64,000 nucleotides of DNA from Rhytidiadelphus loreus (Eukaryota; Streptophyta; Bryopsida; Hypnales; Hylocomiaceae), in NCBI GenBank assembly GCA_947034895.1, contig OX344763.1, positions 31,495,025 through 31,559,024 of the forward strand, in the 5' to 3' direction. This document shows, piece after piece, positions 20,294 to 38,700 of the stretch. A program made the position numbers and the translations under genes. Every line of letters starts with the position of its first letter. Positions within the stretch are counted from its first letter, which is position 1. The notes beneath the pieces are model-generated. The model was given only the letters and a program-made list of their open reading frames with translations. It ran no database searches and had not been told where the DNA came from.

Positions 20294-20465
20294 CGAAGAT
20301 ATCTGAGACTGCAGCATGTGGACCTGCTTCGCACCAGCAGTCTTTCCCGAAAGAGGAAGAGGAAGAGGAAAAACCGAGCTCGCTGCGTGGTCCCTATTTC
20401 GATCGTAATCCTCAACACCTGAACCATGCATTGATGCGAACCTCTGTGTGCGCTTTCGAGAATTA

Positions 20466-25727
<5,262 letters not shown>

Positions 25728-26668
25728 TAGATGTGTATATTAGATGAAATGGATATTTTGTAGCAGCAACAACCTCATGAATGTTGCCAAGAGAAATGTT
25801 TGATGACCCTTTTCTCCATCACCTATCCATTACATTCCATTGCTTTTCATCATTGTCCATCACCTCTTATACTATAATAAATGATCCTTTTCTCCATCAT
25901 TCACCTATCCATTGCTTTCCATTGTTTTTTATCATTGTCCATCACCTTCTCATACTATAATAATATTGTATCACCTAAACCCTTCCTAGTAGAATGAACA
26001 AGGTTTAGGCCTATAGCGGAGCAGCATTAGATACAAAGCTACAATAACCAGGCACATAACGCTATGTAGGATAAATATGAAAGAATAATCTCTATTTCCA
26101 ACTGGGATCTTTTGGTTATATAAAAATAATGTAAAATATGTAACATTAGATAGATGAGCAAAATTTCAAGTGCTATGTAGGATAAATATGAAGGAATAAT
26201 CTCTATTACCAACTAGGATCTTTTGGTGATATAAAAATAATGTAAAATATGTAACATTAGATAGATGAGTAAAATTTCAAGTGCTATGTAGGATAAATAT
26301 GAAGGAATAATCTCTATTACCAACTAGGATCTTTTGGTTATATCAAAAAAATATAAAATATGTAACATTATATAGATGAGCAAAATTTCAAGCGAGATGG
26401 ATGTCTTTTGTTTCTTTGAGAGAGAGGTGGGGCAAGAGGTGGTCACCCACTTTCCCTTCCAACAATGGCAACAACAGTTCACCCACTACTATAAGTGTCC
26501 CGACAACATTTTGATTGAAGTATGAAGCTTTTCAGATGCAATCAAGTTGTTGCCAATTGCAACAGATTACTAACTTGGCATGGCAAAGTCTGTCCTTGTT
26601 ATTGTAGATGTTGTTAATCAAATAGCAGCCATGACTGTAGGTTCTACCATTTTAGTTTTAGATTGTGA
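25728..26668. other. 3' flank of copy C with local tandem expansions
   Basis: Paralogous to 13,348-13,986. It differs by a duplicated segment of about 80 bp near 25,808-25,970 (CCTTTTCTCCATCA appears twice) and by the 111-bp triplication at 26,061. No gene is seen. Confidence 0.65.
26061..26393. repeat. Three tandem copies of a 111-bp unit
   Basis: Units start with GCTATGTAGGATAAATATGA at 26,061, 26,172 and 26,283. The paralogous flank of copy B has one unit only, so the expansion is specific to copy C. Confidence 0.9.
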
Positions 26669-27004
26669 TAAGGTAGAAGGTCATGAAATGGAGTGGGCTC
26701 TAAAATGGACCACCTTCTTAAATGTACACTATTTGTACATGTTTATTTTTCATAGCCTTCAACAATGTACAAACAATGTTCATTTTAGGAGATGAGCCAT
26801 TTTAGAGCCCTTTGCCATTATTTTCAACTTCAAAATTTTATAACTAATTCCAAAAAGCTCCAAAAAATATGAAACGACTTGAGTTAGATGTCAATTCTAC
26901 TTGTCTTTTAAGGAAATTTTACTAAAAAAATATTTCAAGATGTTTCACCTTCCCAAAATTTAGTTCAAGCCCTTTGATGGTCCATTTATGGACCTTCTAC
27001 CTTA
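26669..27004. mobile_element. MITE, short TAAGGTAGAAGG subfamily, copy 6
   Basis: About 336 bp, starting TAAGGTAGAAGGTC and ending GACCTTCTACCTTA. It is the paralogous partner of the element at 13,987, carried along by the B/C duplication. Confidence 0.8.
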
Positions 27005-27845
27005 GCACAACCCTACATCAACATCAACCAACAATGGCACACATGCAATCTATCCAAAAGATGTATTCAACTGAATGATTGATGGGAGTGTCATCGACTT
27101 TCTGGTCTAGACACATTTGTTGAGGACGCAATGTAGGATGATGAGAGCATCTTCTATTCTTGGCATAAGACTTGGTTCAGACTAGGATAGGCAATGGTAA
27201 TGGACAAAACCCTTAGTCTACTACTTTGTTTGACTTGGTGTGGAGGGAAATTGTTGCATTATCATGGATTTTGTCTATCTAATGTATGGCTTCACACTAG
27301 AAACCAGACGTCCTATAGAATTATATTTGTAAAAACTCCTTTGTGGTTGCATTGTTGTTCCATGGAAGCTCCTTCACAACTCCTTTCTTCTTGAACAAAC
27401 CTATTTTGTCCACTTGGACAAAATTTGGGTTCATCTTCCAATGGCTTGATCCCAAACTTGTTTATTAGAAGTATAGGGTGATTGCAAGAAACACCTAATT
27501 ATACTATCTTATGATTATGGAAGGGCAGTCAATGCACACACCATGCTTAGGCTAGCACGATGACATGCAATGGTTTTAACCTACCCAGAGTGTGAGTTCC
27601 CTATTCATTACTTGGGACTAATATTTTTTTTTTTAGATTATTGTAATTTAAGTCATAATATTACACAAAAAAACCAAAAAAGAATGTAGAACCAAAATAG
27701 GTATGTCACATGCCAATATAGTCTTTCGTCATAAATAAACTTTTACCCTCAGAATACCCTCAAAATCCACTTGTACATAGGTTAGAACCACAAAGTAGTG
27801 AGAATCAACAAGTTTGTAAGAAACTTATCCGAAATAGCCTAGAAT
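27005..27845. other. End of the duplicated flank, then AT-rich spacer
   Basis: The flank is alignable to 14,318-14,800 up to about 27,580; similarity then stops, which marks the end of the tandem-duplication unit. No gene is seen. Confidence 0.6.
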
Positions 27846-28816
27846 CCAATACATGCGGGGATGCTAGTATGTGAGCCTAAGAGCATGAGCCTGTGAGCCT
27901 GTGAGCCTCCAATTTTTTTTCTTCTTTTTAGAAATTATAAATCCATTGAGGACCTATGACCGTAGAATTAGATGAAAGGATGTATAGTCCGACTAAACAA
28001 CAAATGAATATGCTACTAATGATTTTGTACCAAAACATTGAACCACGGGCCTTTATATAAATTTAAAGGATGAAAATGGTCCACCTATTTTATTTTATTT
28101 TTTTAACTATGCTTTAAATTTTTTAGAAATATCTTGAATATGAAAAAAATAAAATGAACATAGTAGATATATATTATACACCAAATAAATGTATTAACCC
28201 TTAATTTTCTAAATGACCATTTTGCTAATTGATGTCCCTTTTTTTTTAACTATCTTTATCTAAATTTTATTTATTTATTAAATAAAAAACATTTTTAATA
28301 AATAAAAAACATGATTAATTCAATGGAAGTAGTTTAATTGAATTCTAAGTTAAATTTCATTTTCTAGAATTTCATAAAGTTCAATGGTGGAGTGTGAGTT
28401 AAGATTCATGTTTTATTGTTCAATTTGGGCACAAGATGAAGTTTTAGGCATTGAATGAAATTGTTGCAACATCATACACAGGTCAATTCAATTTGAGAAA
28501 CAAGACAATAGAAATCAAATATCAAATCATGAAAATAAAGTGATTAATGGTTGGAGGTAGTAAGGTGAAAAATTTCAGCATGCAATATATGGATTCTACT
28601 ATAGGTGAAAGATAAGATTAGTGGAAAATAATTGTTTGAAGTATGCGGAAAAATAAATAAAATGAAGAGAAGAAATTGTCGAATTCAACAAGAATTAATT
28701 GAGTAAATTGTTGTAAAAAAATAATTTTTTTAATACAAGTCGAAATGTTCAAAGATCATGTATAATCAAATAAATTCTCGATGAAAACCTAAAGGAAACT
28801 TTACAATGAGACTTGG

Positions 28817-29010
28817 TGAGGATGGAGGGTAAAGAAGTGGTTTTATAATGAAATCCATTGTTCCTTATGAACCTTCAAAGGATATGGGATAATTTGAAGA
28901 TTAAACTCTTACTAATCTTAAAGATTAGTATATCCCACATGCGTTGCTTCACCTCCTACCATCCAATTTGTATAAAGATCTTATCTTCTTCAATTTTACA
29001 AACATCCAAA
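28817..29010. repeat. Deleted copy of the foldback-type repeat
   Basis: The left half resembles 19,438-19,535 and the right half resembles about 19,990-20,080. The central foldback is missing, so this looks like an internally deleted member of the same family. It is nested in the Mutator-like element. Confidence 0.55.
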
Positions 29011-29139
29011 TAAGTGACTTTTGAGGCTTTGTGATGAACATTTTGGATTTTATTCAATATAATGTTGAATTTCCAAAATATTCAACATGAAAGTGCCAAC
29101 CTTGTCCTTTACTTATGGTGGTATGTAGAAAAAGAATTG

Positions 29140-29910
29140 TGGTCTTTCAAACCCCCGCTGTTAACGGCGAGGGTAACAAGGTCCATACAAGAAGCGAAGT
29201 TGGATCCTTTGAAAGCGTAGCCGTTAACGGCGGGGGGTAACAAGGTCCATAAAAAAAACAAAGTTGCATCTCCAAACCCCCCGCCGTTAATGGTGGGGGG
29301 TAACAAGGTCCATAAAAAAAAAAATTGCATCTTCAAACCCCCGCCGTTAACGGCGGGGGGTAACAAGGTCCTTAAGAAAAATAAAGTTGCATCTCCAAAC
29401 CCCCCACCGTTAACGGCGGGGGGTAACAAGGTCAATAAAAAAAACAAAGTTGCATCTCTATATCTCTTGTCGTTAACGGCGGAGGGTAGAAAGGTCCATA
29501 AAAAAACAAAGTTGGATCCTCTAAAAGCGCAGCCGTTAACAGCAGGGGGTAGCAAGGTCCATCAAAGAAGTGAAATTGGATCCTCTAAAAGCGCAGCCGT
29601 TAACGGCGGGGGGTAGTAAGGGCCATCGAAGAAGCGAAGTTGGATCCTCTAAAAGCACAGCCGTTAACAGCGAGGGGTAGCAAGAGCCATCGAAGAAGCG
29701 AAGTTGGATCCTCTAAAAGCACAACTGTTAACGGTGGGGGTAGCAAGGTTCATTGAAGAAGCGAAGTTGAATCCTCTAAAAGCGTAGCCGTTAACAACGG
29801 AGGACAGCAAAGAATACATGAACTATAGTGTTTGACTAAATCCTAACATTTGTTGCCCTAAATTGCAACCCTGAAAATTGCACCCATCAACGACTGGGGG
29901 TAGCAAGGCA
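29140..29910. repeat. Minisatellite with palindromic GCCGTTAACGGC core
   Basis: Eleven units of about 60-66 bp, plus a degenerate one near 29,887, each contain CCGTTAACGGCGGGG or a close variant. They are followed by GTAACAAGGTCC or GTAGCAAGG. The best units form near-perfect GC-rich palindromes centred on GTTAAC. Because some periods are multiples of three, long open frames appear on both strands; these are by-products of the repeat. Confidence 0.92.
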
Positions 29911-30999
29911 CCTTAAAATCTTTGAAATCTAAACATTTCAAGCTAAATTTTAGGATGCTATTGTAGTTTTGAGGTCATAAATGACTCAATATGCATCCGT
30001 TTTTTATATGCTATATACCGTTGGAATTGTGCTTTCAAAGTGCAAGAAATGATATAAAGTTTCAAAATTTGTCTTTAACAAAAAATTACACATACATTCA
30101 AATTTAATATCAATTGGGGTAATTATTTCCTTACTATCTTGTTTGAACTTCTAGCATGTAGGTGCTATTATTATATTTTTGTTTGGTACAAACCCTAACC
30201 AGAAGGTTTATAATATTACACTTTGCAATTTTCCATGAACTTGTACTTGTCCTCATTATGGAAATATAAATGAGGCCTCTATTGGAAAACGTGACATGTA
30301 CATAAACTACAAACACGTTTATTATATCTTTCATTATTTGTATAAATTTGATTATAAGATAGACACATTCATCTACGCTCCTACCTTCAACTTGGATGAA
30401 ATAAAGCAAGTAATTGTTGTTGCTAGAATCATCAAGACGTGTGAGTATTCAAGTTAGTTGGTAGATAATAGCATGATATGAAGTAGATACGTAGTATCAA
30501 TATATTATCTTCAAAATCTCTAAATTCAAGTAAAAAAGTATTATTTTCATATTCCAATATGTATTCTTTGTTGCAATGAAAGAATATTTTATTATGTACA
30601 CAATGCTCTACATCCTACGATATTTTCACTGCATTTGTTTTCTTCTTATCTTTAGAATTCACTATAAATTATATGTAATCTCACTTGACCAATCCACCCT
30701 CAAACAACCTCTTAAAATGTAATACGAGATGTAATATAAACTTCAAAACATGCAATAGCACCAACTTCCCAAGCTTTTAGATATAAAATCCACGGGCATA
30801 GGTCCCATGGTAATAGGTCATTTTTTTTCTAGACATAGCAATTTTGGTGAAAAAAATCAGTCTTTTAACTTTTTAATCAAAAATATTTACAAATTACATC
30901 ATATTTTACATTTCTAGGCTCTAGGCTCACACAATCCCTGCTCACCGCTCTTAGGCTCACGCTCACACGCTCACATGCTAGCGTCGTTGCCAATACATG

Positions 31000-33900
31000 T
31001 GACCATACTTGGCTAAATTGGTCCCAAAAGAGATAGAGAGATTTTTGCGTAAATTTCCAAAGATAGGTTTCAGTTTCCTCATCCCATCAACAAAATATTA
31101 GAAACCCCAATTGTTAGCATGTAGAAGTCACTTTTTCAAGACAGGCCAATGGAGGAATCTACAACTACCGGACAGTGCTCTAGGATCGAAATCATGTCAG
31201 AAAGTCAAAAGCAAAATTCATTCGCCGAGATTCCCTTGCATGTGGAAGATTCCCTGACTGCCGATAAATCAAGGAAAGTTGATTTTACCTTTCTACCGAC
31301 CATGCGCAAGACTGACACAAGACTTGGCCCACCCCTTGGAAAACTCCATGAGAGGTTCCCTGAGAAGTTTCAAAACTTTTTGACTTGCAGAGATACCTTT
31401 TTTGGATGGTCAATCGTTTAAACCTACGAGCGGAAATTCATGGAAAATTTTGAGGTTGCAGTAAAATCTCACTAAAAATTAGATTAGCTTCTTTTATGTT
31501 AATAACACGCCCCAACAAGTTTCAAAGTATTTTGATAGTGGGAGGCGTCCGAATCACCGACATTCCTCCAAATATCAAACAAGGCGGGATTTTCGTGGAG
31601 TTGACTGTGAGTGTTTCTAACTCCACCCTTAAGTCAGAAAGTTACACACGGGCTCTAGCGGGATAAGTAAGTACTTACAAGTGAATTGTAAACCTAGTGT
31701 TCTTTGGCCTTCCAAGCAATGGACGCTTTGTTTATGATATTTGTAATTCACTTTTAAATGCTTTAAAACACACTAAATGTTAAAAAGTTCAGACCTTGAT
31801 GAGTAAGTAAAACCTAATCTAAACTAAAAATCTATCTAAGCTAATTTGTAGAATGCACCTTGCCCTTTCCAGAATGGAAAAGCAAGCTGAATTCCGGTAT
31901 TCCTACTAAAAGATATCTAAGGATGAAATTCGTCCCTAATTCTATCCTAAAAACTTCATCCGTTGACTAAAAATAGCAAATAAATTCAAAATTTTAGGTC
32001 AAAATTTTAATTAAATTAACTAATGGATTTTTGAAGGAAAACCTAGTTTTGACCTATTTTAAGAATTTTCATCCAAAATTAAGCCAAACTTCATCTACAC
32101 TTTACTCCTTTAAAATGAAAGTAATTTTAAAGTAAAAGGTGATTTTGGAATCTTCAAAAGATTTTCTAAAATATTATGGTTTCAAAAGATTCCTTAGTTA
32201 TTCTTTAAGAATATTTTAAAATCACTTCCATTAGGATTTAATTTTTGAACTTAAAGGAAAAAAGATCATGTAAAAATCACAAATATTCAACAGAAATTTG
32301 ATTTTAGAATGAATTTTATCTTCAAATTTAATTGAAAATATTTTTTATTATAGTAGATGATCTAAAATTATCAATATGATCTATGGATCATATTTTACAA
32401 CTTTTGCTTGAGAGTTGTCTTTAACTATTATTCTAAGTTGCATTTTATAATATATCTTCACTATTTTAGAATTTAGACTATCCCTTGGTCTTTAAGGGTT
32501 TAGAAATATATTGTCCATATATGTTACAAACAACACATATATGGACAATATATTTCTAAACAATTCATACAAATGAATCATACATGCATGATAGGAGAAA
32601 AAATTAGGGAAATTAAAAAACCACACAAATAGTATTATATTAGCTTAGCTTCATAAATGCATTTACAAACAAAGTGATTTAAGGTCCTAAAATCTTCTAC
32701 ATTGTGCCAATAAGTAGACTACTTTGAAATAGTACAATGATAGCTTCTATTTGAAAAAAACAAAAACTGACTATGCATATATATGTGTCTTTACTTCATC
32801 AAGGACATGATCATGTATAATTGCTACTCTCAGTTGTATATTGAAGTGATTGTCTACCCACTACTTGGTAATAGTCTTTGCAACTCCCTTAAAATGATAA
32901 TGGATGACCTTCAAATTGTAATGCAAGAAGATTGTCCAACCATTAGAAGCTATGAATGACAATTGGTTCATCATAATTGGAACCCCACGTTGGAAACCCT
33001 CCATTGGAAACTCCACACTTGGATGCTCCAACAGCTACATCCTATCCAACCTTCTTTGCGTGAATACAATGCCTTTTTCTAAATCCAAAATCCACACAAG
33101 ATTTTGTATTAGAACAAATGAACTACCTAAAAATGGAAGTTCTTTGTGTAAATTCATCCTTTCTTTTTTAAACTACTACTTGTGTAGATTTACAAAATTT
33201 TGTACTATAGATCATTATAAAGTACTTTATAGTAGTTATAATACAAACTAATTAAAAAAAAGTGAAGCTATAGTAATTTGAATATTTTTTAAATGATTAG
33301 CTTCAAGATTTAAAATGTACCCATGTAGGTCTCATGTTGTTTCTTAAAGTAACCACAAGTGAAGTACCTGAGTCATTATCGCAATCAAATAATTACAATT
33401 ACATGATTCCATCTCTACAAAGTGCACTATTCAAGCAATCTTGACTACATGACCTACCATCATGCATATTTATAAATCTACATGTAGAATTGTCAAATTT
33501 TCTTTCAAAAATTTGACATCAAATGAAAAATATGTCGCACACCAAGTCATTCATTTAAAAAAATTTACACACTAGTTTGTTACAGAGCTAATCTAAATGC
33601 AAAGAGAGTAGATTTGTGATTTGTGCAAATTGTTTGATTGCTAAATTTGACATGTAAATGTAAAAATTGACTTGATAGGCTATTGATGATTAAATCAAAC
33701 CAAATTATAGAAGGACATTGATTTCTAAAGAAAGACAAAGGTTCAATTTGTTGATGAAAACATCAACATTTTTGTTCAATTAATTCAATTATTGCCCCCC
33801 ATAGTAATTATACTAACTCACACTATTTTGGAAATTATGTGAATTTGTAAGGCATATTAATACAAAGGTTCACAATATTTTGGATGATATCTATATAATA

Positions 33901-35570
33901 AAGTCTATACTATTTTCCTACTATAATTTCAAATATCATATCTATTGGTTAGAGTCAACTTTTCTTTTTGAATAATTAATTAAAGTTGTAAAATGTGATT
34001 CAATAATTGTTTAAATTTAGAAAAATTATTATTTTTTACTAAAATAATCTTTTTATTTGAAAAAGAATGTTAAAAAAATTCCATCATTTATTTTGAGGAA
34101 TAAAATTTGTTGCATTCAATGGTGTAATTGAACTATCATCCAATTTTCATCTAAATTCATCTAAATGATCATTTTGGAGATAATGCAAAACATTGGGAGA
34201 TCAATACAAAACATTTGAAGATCTATACAAACTAAATTCATCAAATCTTATCCAAATATTTACACCAAGTAGAACAAATTCATCCAAATCAATATAAGAC
34301 ACATTATACTATTCAAAGTCTTTTCTAATTAAATTAACTTGTGAAGTAAATAATATTATTTTGGGCAAATATTGGACATTTTTTGTTATTTTTCTTCTAA
34401 AAACTTTTGAGATATAATAGCTTTGCAATATAGAAATTAATGACCATCTAATATGATTTGTATAAAAGAAATGGAATTTTGGAAAAAAAATTGTTTTCAT
34501 ACATGACGCTTCCCATAATTGGGTAGTGACTATTAAAAAAAGAAAGTTTGAGGAAAATAAAATTTTAAAAATAGGAAATGAACCTCAAAATTGACAAAAT
34601 ATGCATGATGTTTTTATCACTAAAGGAAATGGAGAACCAACATAATCCTTGAAACTTGCAAAAAATCATATTTAACCCTAGAAGGACGTGGACCCCTATG
34701 ATCAAGGTAGTCACCAAAATGCTTGGATTATTGGATCAATAGGTGCATTATTTGTTTCTACAGTGAATAGTCAAGTCATCCATGGGCCACTTTTCAGCCT
34801 CAATGTCCTTTAAGGATTAACAAGAAAAATTATTGTATTGGATATTGGCATGATCTAAATATTACACACATACACCGTAGAGTCCTTTGGAAGTATTGAA
34901 AGTTTCCCAGGAAGAAGGTTGCATGTATCATAGGAAGCTTTTTGAAAAGTTTTCTTCATAGAAACTACTTACACAATAAGATTAGTTCATAGAAGCTTCT
35001 TGAAAAACTTCCTAGATAGTGGTATATAAAAAAATCGAGGTTGAAGTGAGCTTTAGTCCCAATAATACATCTTTTTGACTTCTAGTTTCTTGCTTTAGCT
35101 ACATTCTTGTACTCTTTCTTGAAATCCAAGATTAGATCTTGTCTTGGAGAACATACATTGATTTTGTGTTCACTTTATTTGTAACACTAAGAGTAGTTGT
35201 GTCATGGATTGATGCTAATTGTTTAATTTTCAAATGAAAAAAACTAAAGGTACAATATATATTATGCAACTCATTATATAGGCCTTTATTTTATTCAAGA
35301 TCAAATATAGTATAATCCAATAAAGCTCTTGAGATTAGGTAGAGGTTCATTCAAATACATAGGTCAAAGTCAAGGTTGAGATATTTTCATAGGATGACAT
35401 GCATAGCATGTAAGGTAATCTACCCCATTTCTGACCAAATGTACAGCTTTAACATAATTTAGCCCACAATGAACTTATCTGGAATGGTAATCATTCTACA
35501 TTTTGTTACCTCCTCTAGTTACAACCAAGTCACCTACTGTAGAGTAACGTGACTTCATCGTCCCATTTGG
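31000..35570. other. AT-rich spacer, no gene supported
   Basis: A 90-codon ORF starts at 31,149 but matches nothing I recognise and has no promoter or intron signal. The rest is AT-rich with many stop codons. One perfect hairpin is listed separately. Confidence 0.55.
32498..32561. repeat. Perfect inverted repeat, 27-bp arms, 10-nt loop
   Basis: The left arm 32,498-32,524 and right arm 32,535-32,561 are exact reverse complements (core AATATATTGTCCATATATG). The loop is TACAAACAAC. It may be a small-RNA precursor, a transposon remnant or a replication by-product. Confidence 0.9.
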
Positions 35571-35725
35571 TTAATTACTGTAAATAAGCTTCAACTCTGT
35601 TTTCTGCTCTTGCGCTTGCAACTCGAGCTTCTCCGTAGCAAACTCGGGGGAGTCGCGCGAGCTGTGCACAAGCCATTTGCTTCATTGATCGAGCCCTCAA
35701 GGATCGCCACCACGTCGCGGAGGCC

Positions 35726-38700
35726 ATGGCCAGCACAAGTGGCGGCGTTCGGCATGGCTCCACTACTTCAACCGCGCCGTCCTCCAACGCTTGTTTCACA
35801 TTCCATCTCGTCTCCTTCTTGATGTACATCTTCCTCCCCGTCCTCTCCTTTGTCCCGATTCCCTTCTCTTCTCTTCTCTTCTCTTTCTTCTTATTGATTG
35901 ATTGATCAATCGATCATGTGGACACTACAAGTTTTCCTACAATTTTTGATAAATTTCGGGGTATAATGCTGACATTTTATAAAAACCAATAAGAAAATGA
36001 ATAGAGCGAGGGTAGGGATTCGAGACTGTGTGATCACATCTCTTTACATTGTTTTTTCGGGATTGGTTGTAAAAGGCTTTGCAGGTACGGTTGTTTCGTT
36101 TTCTTGATTGTGTTGCGTTTGTCGACGAATTGCGTCCACTTGTAATTGAAATTCTGTTGGAAATGTGGAGTGTTTTTACTTTGCCATTCATGAGGAGTAA
36201 TGGAGCAGAGGTTTGAGAGGTTTGATTTTGACGAGGTTTCTCCTGGTCACATTTGTTGCTGGAGAGGTCCTGTTAGGTCGCATTGGTTCTGTATTTGCGG
36301 TGGCGTATTTCCTACAATTTTTAATGAAATTTTGGGGTTTAATGTAGACGTTTTTATAATATTCTTTCATGATTAAGACGGCAGGTTTTGGTCGAGGTTA
36401 GAGATTCAAGGCTACATGATCGCATCTCTTTTTACATAGACGTTCGGTATTGGTAAATACGCGATGATTTTAAACACAATTATAGGAAGCTTTGCAGTTG
36501 CGGTTGTTTCTTTTTTCTTTTTCTTTTTTGTTTAGTTTGATTGTGTTGCATTGATTGCGTAATTTGCATCCACTAGTATTTGAAATTCTGTTGGAAATGT
36601 GGAGTGCTTTGCCTTGCCATGCACTGGGGGTGTTTACGCAGAGGTTTGAGGAGACGATCATTTTTTCTTTAAATGAGCCTGATTATGACGAGGTAGAAAT
36701 TCTGCATTGCAGGGAGTGCGTGTTAAAGACCTGATTTTTACTAATTCTTAAATGCAGAGTAGTTAACTGTATACGAAATATTCTCGTTCTCACAATTTTC
36801 AATCGCTTTTCTGATTGCCTTACACTGCAATCTTTTCGGTTCTGTTTCTAAAATCTCTTTTCTTGATCTGTAAGTAAGTACAAAGATTGAAAAACGAACA
36901 AGTTTTTACTGGATTTTATACCAGAGAATGAGAATATTTCGATTTCCTGTAACCTACGTAGTGATCGGTGAGGATGGCTCTTGCTTTTATTTTTCCTTAT
37001 CAAGCCGCATTTGTAGCTAGAGAGATGATATGAAGGGATGTTGAGGAAGCAATTTCGCTCAAATCAAAATGTTGAAATGCCACGTAACGGTGGCCGTGCT
37101 CGTGTTGATGGCCATAGACTATGCAGAGATTTTAATGGTCAGAAATCTCATGTTAATCGTTAAAATCAATCCGTCATGGTATCACATCAATTTTGGCAGA
37201 AAAACAGACAATAGCTCTAATTTTTTTGTCCTTCCCTTCGGAGAAAAGTTTCTATCATATAATCATGAATGATTTTATGAAAGTTAAGGATGAGTTGATT
37301 TATGCTGCAACTTGCATTATAAGTGTTATTGTGCAGCAGGACGTTTGAGGTCTTGCGTAAGGACGAACATGAGTTCTCGATCAGGGGTCTTCACTGGAGA
37401 ACCAGGCTTGTTGCTAAGAACGGCATTCACATTACGATGTGTCTGTTACCACCTCACCTCACTCACATCACTGTATACTCTGTTTCAAGTTAGGGTTTGG
37501 TTCAAAAACTATAGGCATCTTAGAATGAGACTGAAATGATCCTCTAAGTCGCTTGGCAGTAGTATTCGTGAGTTGAGGTGGTAACTAAAAACCAGTTGTC
37601 CAAAAATAAATAATCGTTTTAGAAGTTTGAAAAAACTTTATTGCCTTTCACGAAGAAGCACGAGTCATATGTGCGGCGCAAGTCACGAGTCTTTTTATCA
37701 TCTTCTCGAGATCAATGCTGACCAGAAAGATTCCTGTGTAAGCAGATATCTATATATCTTTTGCTGGCATTTCAGCGAACAGGCTTCGACAATGCCCCAA
37801 GCTTGGGAATTCGGCTGGCACTTTAAGGTGTGTAATGTCGTCTCTCACTTGGATCAAGAACATTATTTTCGTAGCAAATTCTGCTATCAACTTAGAACAT
37901 TTATTCAACTCAGGAACTTGCTTCTATATGCTTACAAGCTGAATACCCATGCATGCTCTTGATTTCTTCATTGTGTGGATCTCAGGCCATCTTATGGAAT
38001 TCAGAAGTTTGTTTTTTACAATTTGACGGTTGTGATCTTGATACTCATAGCTCTTGAAGCTAAGGAAGTGTTGTTGTTCACTTCGTCTGTGCAGTTCTTG
38101 ACGTTCTGCGGCTTTGCATTTCAAATGGTTGCATTAATGACCTCTTTTATCTCTCATCTCTTACCTGAGGTATGAAGGATGAAATACTGGCTCACAAATA
38201 CCTACCAAGATCTAAAATAGCATTAGGTTCTTTTTAATAATGGATTAATACGATTATTTGAATGTGTATAGGCTTTGTCGGACATGGATTATAGTCATAG
38301 AGATGGTAGTAACTATGAGGAAATCATAGTCAATAGCGTCTGATATATAATATGCAGCATCGAAATTTTGATATTGAAGTTGGGGCAATAGTTTTCCTCT
38401 ATTCATAATCAAGAATCTCGCCATGTGAGGACAGGTAAGAATGTTGAAGCGAACAGCAAATGATATGTCATGTGCCGGCTTCGAAATTGCCAATACTACC
38501 ACTCTTGTGTACTGGACTGTAATCTTCTGGACTTCAGACCCTGTTAAACTGGGTTGGCGAAAGGCTGCACACAAGGCACTGCACCAGGGACTGTATGTAT
38601 TTGCTGACAACTATATTGTACTTTCATTGCAAGCTTCCTACTTTCACTTGGCAGGCTAAGTTCTCTCTTGCTCAAGGGTTTAATTGCAGGGTGGAAGGTG

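Larger units (their letters stand above)
18785..20465 (+). promoter_or_regulatory. 5' region of receptor kinase copy C, split by an insertion
   Basis: The left part (to 19,131) and the right part (from 20,294) together match the 5' region of copy B. The intervening 1.16 kb is a TIR-bounded insertion. The start codon of copy C follows at 20,466, so the insertion lies about 170 bp upstream of it. Confidence 0.55.
27846..30999. mobile_element. Mutator-like non-autonomous element with 10-bp target duplication
   Basis: The element spans 27,856-30,989 (3,134 bp) between direct repeats CCAATACATG (27,846-27,855 and 30,990-30,999). Its ends are imperfect inverted repeats, ATGCTAGTATGTGAGCC on the left and the inverse of CTCACATGCTAGCGT on the right. 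They run into TIR regions rich in GTGAGCCT repeats. A 9-11-bp duplication with long TIRs is typical of Mutator-like elements. There is no transposase ORF. It contains a minisatellite and a partial copy of the repeat found in the copy C promoter. Confidence 0.75.

Noticed and set aside
29109..29555. 148-codon minus-strand ORF of repeated LLPPAVNGGG units
   Set aside because: It is the translation of the palindromic minisatellite; a long frame is open on the other strand too because unit lengths are near multiples of three.
27846..30999. Reading the region as an LTR retrotransposon
   Set aside because: The terminal sequences are inverted, not direct, and the duplication is 10 bp, which fits a Mutator-like element.
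31149..31421. 90-codon plus-strand ORF
   Set aside because: No recognised motif, no support from a neighbour or a splice signal.
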